Source: DATFKA01 sp042095835 (GTDB taxonomy: Bacteria > Bacteroidota > Bacteroidia > Chitinophagales > Saprospiraceae). Taken from it: a DNA stretch of 12,875 nucleotides. Positions 1 to 7,123 of the stretch are shown here, one piece after another; positions within the stretch are counted from its first letter, which is position 1; each line of letters begins with the position of its first letter. The stretch covers positions 1 to 12,875 of the forward strand of contig JBELML010000162.1 of the NCBI GenBank assembly GCA_042095835.1, in the 5' to 3' direction. The notes under the pieces are model-generated. The model was not told the DNA's origin and made no database searches. It saw only the letters and a program-made list of their open reading frames with translations. The position numbers and the translations under genes are program-made.

Positions 1-81
1 TTCCTACTAGGGGTAAACCTTCTCTTTCAACATCTAGATTACAGAAGAGCAATCCATAAAACAGGTTACAAGAGTTCTTAA
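1..81 (+). CDS. possible C-terminal tail of an upstream gene, cut by the window edge
   Basis: The first reading frame is open from base 1 to a TAA at 79-81. It encodes about 26 residues that start hydrophobic (FLLGVNLLF) and turn basic (YRRAIHKTGYK), the pattern of a last membrane helix followed by a short cytoplasmic tail. One other plus frame stops at once and the other at about base 57. The one minus frame open across this stretch has no good start. The family cannot be named from so little, and a chance open frame of this length is possible. Confidence 0.35.
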   Translation, partial: FLLGVNLLFQHLDYRRAIHKTGYKSS

Positions 82-91
82 ATCTCCTTTT

Positions 92-112
92 CTAGAAACC
101 GTTTGTTTCTAG
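92..112. terminator. short inverted repeat, possible weak terminator or operator
   Basis: CTAGAAAC (92-99) and GTTTCTAG (105-112) form a perfect 8-bp inverted repeat with a 5-base loop. It lies 11 bases after the possible upstream stop at 81 and about 54 bases before the ATG at 166. The stem is AT-rich and no clean T-run follows, so it could be a weak terminator of the upstream gene, a regulator site for the esterase gene, or chance. Confidence 0.3.
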
Positions 113-165
113 TATATCCTCTTTTGCCTTTGCCAAACGTATTCACCAAAGACAAAACAAATACC

Positions 166-1695
166 ATGCGATTCCAACTATTAAGCTGCTTACTTTTCTT
201 GGTTTTCAACACGGATGCCCAAACTTCTTTAGCAGCCATCAACCTCAACTATGGCGAGTTCCAGGTCGGCTATCAGCACTATACCCTAACAGACAGCACC
301 CGTTTATATCAGGTACACACAGCCTTTAACAAGCAACAAAACTATCGCCCTATTCCTGTCAGTATTTGGTACCCAGCAGAAGTCGACCAGAAAGATGCTA
401 AGCCGCTCACTGTACTCAATTATTTGGAGGTTTTAAAAGAAGAAGAAGAGTGGAAGCATCTTCCAAATTACTTCCTTTTAGATTGGTTTTCTTACCTCTG
501 GAATACGCCTGATAACAATGCACATCTACCCGAAACAGCGCAGGCTTATGCTGATGCAAAAATGATAAAAGGACCGTTTCCTGTGATTATTTATGCACCA
601 AGTCAACAGGCGACTAGCATCGAAAATTTTGCCTTATGCGAGTATCTGGCGAGTCATGGATTTATTGTATTAGCCAGTCCTTCGCGTGGCGTTGACTCCA
701 AATGGATGGTAGGAAATGCCGTTAAAAACGTGGAAGCTCAATCTAGAGATATTGCTTGTCTACTCAAAGAAATCACCAAATACGAGGCTATTGACAGCAA
801 GAAAGTAGCTTTGATGGCGTACAGCTTTGGAGGATTAGCAGCGGCTAATACCATCATGAAAAATATGCCAATCCAAGCATTCGTAAGTTTGGATGGAACA
901 GAGCGATATAACTATCAAGCCCTGGAGAAATCGCCTTTCTTCGACCTGGACCTCTTTGATATCCCTTATGCGCATTTTGCCCAGAAAGACATCCCCGAAG
1001 AAGTCCTGGTAGCCGAGAATATTCCTGCTGAGTTGAATGATCAATTCCAGTTGTACGACACGCTCCAATATAGCCGAGCTTATAGCTATAAGTTTCATGA
1101 CTTGACACATAGCTACTTCAGTGTTTTTAGTGTTTTATTTGCGAATCGTGACCAACGTCAGGATAAGAGTGATGACAAAATCATGGCTTCCTATCGTTTG
1201 CTAGCCGAACACACTTTACAGTTTTTACAAGCACATTTAGAAGACAATCCGCAAGCCCAAGTTTTTATTAAAAATAGTCCTGCAGCAAATGGATATGCTA
1301 CTTCGTTATTGACTAAGAAATCCAAAAGGCCAATAGAAAAGACATTCGATTATAAAGATTTCAATGACCTAGCTCTCCAGCAAAACTATCAAGATTTGAT
1401 TCCGCTCTACCAAGCCATCAAGCAAAAACACCCCAATCTAAACCTCCAAGAAGGCATGCTCAATACAATGGGTTTGCGGATGTCTTTTAATCCTCAAACC
1501 AAGGAACAAGGCTATAAGGTCTTTCTACTTGCTCTGCATATCTACCCAGGATCGGCTAATCTTTATGATAGTCTAGCCGAGGCTTATTTTTTACATAAAG
1601 AAAATGCAAAGGCTAAAGCAGCCTTTAAAAAGTCCTTGGACTTGAATCCACAAAACCAGAATGCCATTAACCGTTTGAAAGAGCTGGAGGAATAG
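166..1695 (+). CDS. secreted PAF-acetylhydrolase-like alpha/beta hydrolase with C-terminal TPR tail
   Basis: Predicted 509-residue exported serine esterase or lipase of the alpha/beta-hydrolase fold, closest in pattern to platelet-activating-factor acetylhydrolase and dienelactone hydrolase. I chose the ATG at 166 over an in-frame TTG at 103 because it places a clean signal peptide (MRFQLLSCLLFLVF, cut near DAQ) at the N-terminus. The nucleophile elbow is AYSFGG with Ser220. Asp243 in SLDGT and His315 in THSYFSVF complete a plausible triad. The 23-residue Ser-Asp spacing and the H-x-x-F setting match the PAF-AH family. After about residue 400 comes a helical tail ending in a TPR-like unit (NLYDSLAEAY, AFKKSLDLNPQN, about residues 460-509), as on several Bacteroidota hydrolases. 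The gene is monocistronic on this side, with a strong hairpin after its stop. The natural substrate is unknown; a short-chain ester or phospholipid is a family-level guess. Confidence 0.85.
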   Translation: MRFQLLSCLLFLVFNTDAQTSLAAINLNYGEFQVGYQHYTLTDSTRLYQVHTAFNKQQNYRPIPVSIWYPAEVDQKDAKPLTVLNYLEVLKEEEEWKHLPNYFLLDWFSYLWNTPDNNAHLPETAQAYADAKMIKGPFPVIIYAPSQQATSIENFALCEYLASHGFIVLASPSRGVDSKWMVGNAVKNVEAQSRDIACLLKEITKYEAIDSKKVALMAYSFGGLAAANTIMKNMPIQAFVSLDGTERYNYQALEKSPFFDLDLFDIPYAHFAQKDIPEEVLVAENIPAELNDQFQLYDTLQYSRAYSYKFHDLTHSYFSVFSVLFANRDQRQDKSDDKIMASYRLLAEHTLQFLQAHLEDNPQAQVFIKNSPAANGYATSLLTKKSKRPIEKTFDYKDFNDLALQQNYQDLIPLYQAIKQKHPNLNLQEGMLNTMGLRMSFNPQTKEQGYKVFLLALHIYPGSANLYDSLAEAYFLHKENAKAKAAFKKSLDLNPQNQNAINRLKELEE

Positions 1696-1751
1696 ACTAT
1701 TCAATACACTTTGAAGTCAATTAAGTCGAGCATCTGGCATATAGCATATCA

Positions 1752-1786
1752 AAAACCCTGGAAGCTACAGCAGCTTCCAGGGTTTT
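1752..1786. terminator. bidirectional terminator hairpin between convergent genes
   Basis: AAAACCCTGGAAGCT (1752-1766) and its exact complement (1772-1786) form a perfect 15-bp stem with a 5-base loop. The outer A4/T4 tracts give a terminal T-run for transcripts in either direction. It lies 56 bases after the stop at 1695 and 6 bases beyond the minus-strand stop at 1793, so it can serve both convergent genes. Confidence 0.9.
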
Positions 1787-1792
1787 CGATAA

Positions 1793-3484
1793 TTAATCTA
1801 GTTTTTTAAATAGTTGATTCCTACTTCTATATTGTGATACGGCTAAAGAGACAATTTCCCCTTTGGCGTTTCTTTGAAAATCAACCCTTGGGGCGTAGGT
1901 CGTTTCACTTAAAAAACCATCTTGCCATACTTGCTCTAATGAAGCCTGCCCATTTCTAAGGTTAGATAGATGGAGCTGCCCATCTTTCGATACGACTTGG
2001 TAACTCGTGTTGAGCTCCCTACTGTAGTAATGGCCTTCATAAATAGAGAGGTCTATCGCTGTCTTTGAGGGTATTGAGGCCCTACGCTTACAAAGCGATT
2101 TATGGTAGGTGACACTTTCTGCCTGGCCTGATCTATCCATGTTGAAATAGATATAGGAACTATAAGCTTCTACCCAAAATTTGGTGGTTGAAATCGCTTG
2201 CATCGGGAATCGATCTTCGTCCGTTGCTTGTACATATAGCTGTCCTTTTTCTTCTGTAATATCCAGATAAGACATATATTTTTCTAGGTGATAAATTCCT
2301 GTATAAGGCGAGAGATCGAGGTCAAGATTGCTGGTTTTTTCAGAAGGCGGTGCTTCGTAGTAAAACCAAGTTTCTCCTTTATTTTCTTTATTCTTTTGCA
2401 GCTCGTCTTCGAGGTAAAGATTAGTCACTGCGTTGGCGAAACCTGTTGCCCAATTCTCATAATTCATGAATACTGCTACCGAAAAATGTTGATCAGGGAA
2501 ATAGGCCATGTAAGTATTAAAGGAGGCCCAGTTTCCAGAATGACTCACTTGCTTTAGTCCTTTATAAGTATCAACGTCTACGCCGTAGGCGTAGGTAGAT
2601 GGTTCATTCTTGAGTGGCCAAGTGGACTGCATTTTAGTGACCATTTCTTTGGCGCCCTCACTATCGAGGTATTGGAGCCACAAGGCAAAATCATCTATGG
2701 TAGTCTGCAAGGAACTAGACCCTAAAGCGGTCAAGCCATTGGTACTACGTATCAATTCATCGGTTTCTTTGTACTTCTTGTCACTTTCTTTGTAGTAGCT
2801 TTTTACACCATTCGGAATCGACTCGTTGTATTGGTCTTTGAAGAAAGTATTCTTCATCCCTAAGGGCTGGAAAATTTTTTCCTTTGTCCATTCTCGAAAC
2901 GGCTGCTGGGTGATGCGCTGGATGACCTCCACCATCACATTATATCCTGTATTGGAATACATATACCTGGTGCCAGGTACAAAATTGAGTGCTTCTTGCT
3001 GGTACGCCATCGCTAAAATCTGCTCGAAAGTCAGTACATCATCAAATTGAACTCCTGCAAGCAACATCGTCGATGGCCAATCTCTCAATCCGCTCTGATG
3101 GTGTAAAAGATGACCAATGGTAATCGTATGTCCAAAGTCTGGAAACTCTGGAATATAGGTGCGCACATCATCTTTTAAACTAAGCTTGCCTTCTTTTTCT
3201 AATAAGGCTACGGCGTAGCCTGCAAACTGTTTTGAGACAGATGCAATATCGAATACAGATTGATTAGATAAGGGGATCTTATTTTCATAGTCTGCTAGCC
3301 CATAAGTATTTTTATGCACGACTTTCCCATCTTTAAGGACCACGACCGCAGCACCAGGCTTATCGTCAGCGATATATTTGTTAAAAAACTGATCGACACT
3401 TTCCGATAGTTTGTCATAGTCTTGGGCCTGTATTAGCCCGGTAGAAAGCAGAAATAATACGAGGGTAATGGTTTTTTGATACAT
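1793..3484 (-). CDS. secreted beta-lactamase-fold serine hydrolase with two C-terminal beta domains
   Basis: Predicted 563-residue exported serine hydrolase of the class C beta-lactamase/penicillin-binding-protein family (PF00144). These enzymes act as esterases, D-aminopeptidases, beta-lactamases or peptidoglycan peptidases in the periplasm. A signal peptide covers residues 1-21 (MYQKTITLVLFLLSTGLIQA). All three active-site motifs are present: S82-V-S-K85 (SxxK), Y176-S-N178 (YxN) and H315-S-G317, which replaces the KTG of true beta-lactamases as in many esterase-like members. From about residue 386 there are two successive beta-rich segments (about 386-465 and 476-563). Both open with a DLS-x-Y-x-G-x-Y pattern and look like a duplicated DUF3471-type domain. 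The gene lies 104 bases downstream of the AraC-type regulator on the same strand, so co-transcription or regulation by that protein is plausible. A true beta-lactamase role is not indicated. The substrate is unknown. Confidence 0.9.
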   Translation of the reverse strand: MYQKTITLVLFLLSTGLIQAQDYDKLSESVDQFFNKYIADDKPGAAVVVLKDGKVVHKNTYGLADYENKIPLSNQSVFDIASVSKQFAGYAVALLEKEGKLSLKDDVRTYIPEFPDFGHTITIGHLLHHQSGLRDWPSTMLLAGVQFDDVLTFEQILAMAYQQEALNFVPGTRYMYSNTGYNVMVEVIQRITQQPFREWTKEKIFQPLGMKNTFFKDQYNESIPNGVKSYYKESDKKYKETDELIRSTNGLTALGSSSLQTTIDDFALWLQYLDSEGAKEMVTKMQSTWPLKNEPSTYAYGVDVDTYKGLKQVSHSGNWASFNTYMAYFPDQHFSVAVFMNYENWATGFANAVTNLYLEDELQKNKENKGETWFYYEAPPSEKTSNLDLDLSPYTGIYHLEKYMSYLDITEEKGQLYVQATDEDRFPMQAISTTKFWVEAYSSYIYFNMDRSGQAESVTYHKSLCKRRASIPSKTAIDLSIYEGHYYSRELNTSYQVVSKDGQLHLSNLRNGQASLEQVWQDGFLSETTYAPRVDFQRNAKGEIVSLAVSQYRSRNQLFKKLD

Positions 3485-3588
3485 GCTTTTTAAATTTTTA
3501 GATCACTTCAATTACGCTCAATTTGAGGAATAAGGAGCTGGAAATGAAAAAAACAAAGGTCTGGCTTGTCTCAATGCTTCCGATGGGA

Positions 3589-4686
3589 CTAGATTCTTTC
3601 CCTTTTGATGTAGTTGAGTGGAGTGATGCCGGTTTCACTTTTAAAGACGCGGTAAAAGCTACTCTTCGAACTAAAGCCACACATTTCCCCAATACCAGTG
3701 ACAGTATATTTTTCTAGATCACTGGTTAATAGACGTGCTTTGGCTTCTTCGATCCGGTAAGCATTGACCAAGTCATAAAAGGTAACTTGCAGGTGATGGT
3801 TGATCATCGTGGATAAGGTCTTATCTGAGGTGCCCATCTTTTCTGCCAAATCCCTAAGCGACAGATTCGGAGTGAGATAAAGTTTGTCCTCCTCCATTAA
3901 TTGCTTGAGTTGTAGAGCTAGTGCAGCAAAATCATGGGGTGCTGGTTTTTTAGTCTTTGACTTTAATAGGAATTCAGGAATAAAATGACTCATTTGCTGG
4001 ATACCATAGTAAGCCAGATACACCAAAGATGTGATCAACAATAGTACTACAATATAGCCATCCCAATCAACATTGTAATTGCCCACAAACTCCGCTAAAG
4101 AGAATAAAAAATCAATGATAATTACGCCAAAAAAAGTATAAACAAACTTAAAAAGCCACCTAAATTGCACCTCCGATAATTCCGATAAAACGTGCACTAA
4201 CTTTCCCTTTACCTGATGCAATAGTTGGATCGATAAAATAAAATAGATGACACCGTAGATATCCTTAGATAAAGTCAATATTATCATATCAATACGCTCT
4301 ACATAGGGAAATACAAGCGAATCCGTTATATAATTGAGGTGTGCTGGAGCGGTATAAAGCAAAGCAAAGGCGATGCTTGGGAGCAGATGGAACCTATTTG
4401 TCCAAAAGAAATGCTCTTGCTTAAAAAATAATGACTTGAGGTAAAGAAAAATCAACACTGGAACAAACATGGTGGCCAGATTCAAAAAGGGATAGCTTAT
4501 GATATAAAGCCAAACAATCCCGTGTAAATCTGCATAGAAGGTCAAAATGAGAAAGAGTAAAAAGACCCAAAAAGTAATCAAAAGTCGCTGAGAAAGGCCA
4601 GCTTTCTTGTTTTTATAAAGCCCGAAAATGATAAAGGCGCATAAAGCAAAACCAACGCTTAATACAATACTAATTAGGTGACTCAT
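3589..4686 (-). CDS. membrane-anchored AraC-family transcriptional regulator
   Basis: A 365-residue regulator. Residues 1 to about 230 are strongly hydrophobic, with six or seven probable membrane helices (for example IVLSVGFALCAFIIFGLY near the N-terminus and GYIVVLLLITSLVYLAYYGI near 210-230). The C-terminal 100 residues are an AraC-type DNA-binding domain with two helix-turn-helix units: LSLRDLAEKMGTSDKTLSTMIN, then the GIGEMCGFSSKSSFYRVFKSETGITPLNYI signature, described here in parts. Such proteins sense an envelope or lipid signal through the membrane domain and bind DNA from the membrane; Bacteroidota genomes hold many. It sits between the propeller gene and the serine hydrolase gene on the same strand, so either, or its own gene, could be a target. 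The gap before its ATG contains the hairpin at 4798-4831, which probably insulates it from upstream transcription. The ligand is unknown. Confidence 0.88.
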   Translation of the reverse strand: MSHLISIVLSVGFALCAFIIFGLYKNKKAGLSQRLLITFWVFLLFLILTFYADLHGIVWLYIISYPFLNLATMFVPVLIFLYLKSLFFKQEHFFWTNRFHLLPSIAFALLYTAPAHLNYITDSLVFPYVERIDMIILTLSKDIYGVIYFILSIQLLHQVKGKLVHVLSELSEVQFRWLFKFVYTFFGVIIIDFLFSLAEFVGNYNVDWDGYIVVLLLITSLVYLAYYGIQQMSHFIPEFLLKSKTKKPAPHDFAALALQLKQLMEEDKLYLTPNLSLRDLAEKMGTSDKTLSTMINHHLQVTFYDLVNAYRIEEAKARLLTSDLEKYTVTGIGEMCGFSSKSSFYRVFKSETGITPLNYIKRERI

Positions 4687-4797
4687 GTAGAAGAATTGTT
4701 GTTCTGAGTAGCTACCTAAAGACCCCGAAAACCAATGGAGGTTGCAATCTTATAGAAAGGTCAATGCAAGTATTTTTGAAATGACAAGGTCGAAGGA

Positions 4798-4831
4798 ATC
4801 CCGAACTTTAGATTTTTCCAAAGTTCGGGAT
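4798..4831. terminator. perfect 12-bp palindrome after the propeller-cupredoxin gene
   Basis: ATCCCGAACTTT (4798-4809) and its exact complement (4820-4831) enclose a 10-base loop (4810-4819). It begins 10 bases beyond the minus-strand stop at 4841. There is no T-run after the stem on the minus strand, so as an intrinsic terminator it is atypical. It may act as a 3' stabilising stem or be a dispersed intergenic palindrome, since the same TCCCGAA/TTCGGGA core recurs at 12856-12874. Confidence 0.65.
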
Positions 4832-4840
4832 AAGTCCAAT

Positions 4841-6991
4841 TTACTGTACCACCCGCAGTACCCCGCGCATCACCTGAGCATGGCCAGGAAAAGTACAAAC
4901 GTACTCGTAGGTCCCTGGTTGATCTGGTGCATAAAGGTAGATCGTCTCTGTAGAGCCTGGCTGTACTAGACCCGTATGGTATAATACCTGATCTGAGTCT
5001 GGGACGTAATCCATTCTTTCGCCTTTCAAGCCAAGTTGCAAAGCAGCAGTACCGACCGCATCAGCAGCTTTTGGTTTTACGATAACCAGATTATGGATCA
5101 TATCATCTTTATTGATAAAAGTCCATTTGATTCGGCTACCTGCTTTAACGAGCATATCGGTGCGGTCGTATTTCAAGCCAGGCTTGGTGCCAAGCGTAAT
5201 CGACACATCTACCTTATCCCAAGCTGTGGGGCGCTTGTTGACCCGCTTGCCAACCAATTTCACTTTAGAAGTAGCCTTGCTTGTAGTTGGTGTGGCTTCT
5301 TCACCTGCCTTAGCATCTGGTGATTCTAGTACTGCACTAGCTTCGGCCACAGATGCTCCGCTATGATGTTCGTGCATAGATGAAGTCGAAGGCTTTGGCC
5401 GAGCCGGTAAATTTAGTCGATCTCCTTCTGGCGTATTATTCAAAGTATAGTAGCCAAAGTCATGCAATAAAGGTACCTCATCTACATAGCTTCGCACACC
5501 GGCGGCCTTAATCTCGTAGATATACTTTTCCCGCATTTTCTCCTCCAAAACAATACGCGCCTTCTTTCCATCTCTACTCACTTGTACACCACGAATCCAC
5601 TCCGCGCGATCATTCACGATAGGGCTACCGTAGACAGGATGATATTTATAGATAAAACTCGTCACTTCATAATTGGCTGGATTACTGGCCGTGGCTTTGT
5701 CTACGGGCTGGGTGAATTCGATTTCAAACCCGTCTGGCTGCGCTTTGATGGTCTTCATTTCGAAAGGCATTTTGCCGGTCCAAACGAGTCGCTGAAGTCC
5801 CTGATTTTTATTACCCAAAGATCCCCAACCGCGGTTGGTTTGTCCTAAAAACATAGAGCCATCTTTACCCCAACAAATCCGCAGAACACCTGATTGAAAA
5901 TTTTCCCGAAAAGGAAAAACCACTCCTTGGTATTCTCCTTTTACCTTCTCCATGTCTACCCGCATCAATTTGGATTGTCCTTGATCCCCGATGAATATCT
6001 GACCTGCGAATGGGCCAAAATTACCGTCCGTATCATCTTTGATCATTTCTGCCAAGGAGATACCCAAAATACCGTGAGGCAACCATACTGCTGGCAACTT
6101 TACTGCATCTACTTTCTCAGCAACCTCAAAAAGTGGTAAAGGCCTTTCATCCTCTATATTCTCAGGCTTAATCGCCTGTCCAGGCGGAGAAAAGCGTGGA
6201 TCAGCTACTGCATAGATATCTTTATCGCTGATTTTAACGGGACTCTCGGGGCGGTCTGCCCAACGCAAACCCGCAGGGTGGCCTGTAAAGTCTCCTTTTT
6301 CAACATGGATGATACCACCTGAACCCATCCAATCGCCTTGGTTGTCTGCATAGAAAAATTCGCCGTCGATCATTCCAATACCTGCCGGAGACCGCATACC
6401 CGTTGCCCAAGGCTCCATCTCTCCATCTGGTGTAATCTTGAGTGTCCATCCACGCCAAGGGACTCTACTTTCTCCACGCCACCACTCTCGATCACCAAAG
6501 GCGACATTGGCCGTCACAAAGAAATTGCCATCTGGATCTACTTTAGGACCAAAAGAATATTCATGGTAGTGCCCAGAAATGGGTAGGACATAAATGGCTT
6601 CGTACTCATCAGCATAGCCATCGCCATTATTATCTTTCAGGCGAGTCAGCTCACCGCGTTGGGCGCATACGAGATCTCCATCGACATAGGCCAAGCCCAA
6701 AATTTCGTGTAGTCCACTGGCATAAAGTCGATAGCGTGGATTCGTCCCATTCTCCATATAGGGATTATCAATGATGTAGACATCGCCTCGGCGTGTGCTG
6801 ACGGCCAAGCTCCCATTAGGCAAGGCACATACCCCGCCCGCTTCGATGAGAATATCCTCAGGAACGGGTAGTGTGATAATTTTATAGTAATCATCTTCAC
6901 TAGGTAAGATGGCTGATCCTTGTGCTAATAGCAATTGGCTACCCAAGGTCAGTAAGCATAATAGGATTGTATTTTTATATAAAGATTGCAT
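4841..6991 (-). CDS. exported sugar-dehydrogenase-like beta-propeller with Ig-like segment and C-terminal azurin-like cupredoxin
   Basis: A 716-residue exported protein that is a probable periplasmic oxidoreductase. After a signal peptide (about 1-23), residues 30-420 form a six-bladed-propeller-like region of the PQQ sugar dehydrogenase/DUF7133 type. Visible landmarks are a calcium-type loop D120-N-N-G-D124-G-Y-A-D128-E, a His-rich stretch H141-Y-H143-E that could match the catalytic-His region of soluble glucose dehydrogenase, and the family hallmark ADNQGDW followed by GDFTGHPAGL. An SbsA/Ig-like segment follows (about 430-530), then a Ser/Thr/Ala/His-rich linker (about 540-595). The end (about 595-716) is a cupredoxin with all four type 1 copper ligands: His633, Cys699, His704 and Met708. 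Its C-x4-H-x3-M spacing is that of azurin. No CxxCH heme site is present, although related proteins often carry one. It follows the DUF1080 gene on the same strand after 132 bases. The substrate and use of PQQ are inferred. Confidence 0.85.
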   Translation of the reverse strand: MQSLYKNTILLCLLTLGSQLLLAQGSAILPSEDDYYKIITLPVPEDILIEAGGVCALPNGSLAVSTRRGDVYIIDNPYMENGTNPRYRLYASGLHEILGLAYVDGDLVCAQRGELTRLKDNNGDGYADEYEAIYVLPISGHYHEYSFGPKVDPDGNFFVTANVAFGDREWWRGESRVPWRGWTLKITPDGEMEPWATGMRSPAGIGMIDGEFFYADNQGDWMGSGGIIHVEKGDFTGHPAGLRWADRPESPVKISDKDIYAVADPRFSPPGQAIKPENIEDERPLPLFEVAEKVDAVKLPAVWLPHGILGISLAEMIKDDTDGNFGPFAGQIFIGDQGQSKLMRVDMEKVKGEYQGVVFPFRENFQSGVLRICWGKDGSMFLGQTNRGWGSLGNKNQGLQRLVWTGKMPFEMKTIKAQPDGFEIEFTQPVDKATASNPANYEVTSFIYKYHPVYGSPIVNDRAEWIRGVQVSRDGKKARIVLEEKMREKYIYEIKAAGVRSYVDEVPLLHDFGYYTLNNTPEGDRLNLPARPKPSTSSMHEHHSGASVAEASAVLESPDAKAGEEATPTTSKATSKVKLVGKRVNKRPTAWDKVDVSITLGTKPGLKYDRTDMLVKAGSRIKWTFINKDDMIHNLVIVKPKAADAVGTAALQLGLKGERMDYVPDSDQVLYHTGLVQPGSTETIYLYAPDQPGTYEYVCTFPGHAQVMRGVLRVVQ

Positions 6992-7026
6992 ATTAATACT
7001 AGTTTAAAACCGCAAAAAATATAACC

Positions 7027-7106
7027 TTCGATTTGGCCCTGTCTTTTTGGAGCTAAGTGCTACATTTTAAACGTGATCAAAAAAGACAGGGGCTCTTAAA
7101 ATCGAA
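7027..7106. repeat. nested inverted repeat in the gap between the DUF1080 and propeller genes
   Basis: An inner perfect 12-bp pair, CCCTGTCTTTTT (7037-7048) with AAAAAGACAGGG (7080-7091), is enclosed by an outer perfect 8-bp pair, TTCGATTT (7027-7034) with AAATCGAA (7099-7106). Asymmetric unpaired bases, 2 on one side and 7 on the other, separate the two blocks. The 31-base loop holds a smaller AGC/GCT dyad near 7051-7061. On the minus strand a T6 run (7016-7021 on the plus strand) follows about 5 bases beyond the outer arm, so the structure could terminate or attenuate transcription between the two genes, or stabilise the upstream message. Confidence 0.7.
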
Positions 7107-7123
7107 AGTGTATTTTTTGCTTA

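Noticed and set aside
103..165. TTG-initiated N-terminal extension of the esterase gene
   Set aside because: It would put 21 non-signal residues in front of a clean signal peptide that begins at the ATG at 166.
835..1110. Minus-strand open frames within the esterase gene
   Set aside because: They are antisense to the catalytic region of a gene with clear motifs.
3498..3717. Two short open frames on opposite strands near the AraC gene end
   Set aside because: Both overlap the conserved AraC DNA-binding region in other frames and show no family features.
4841..6991. Heme c site in the propeller protein
   Set aside because: I looked for CxxCH because related proteins often have it; none of the cysteines is in that setting.
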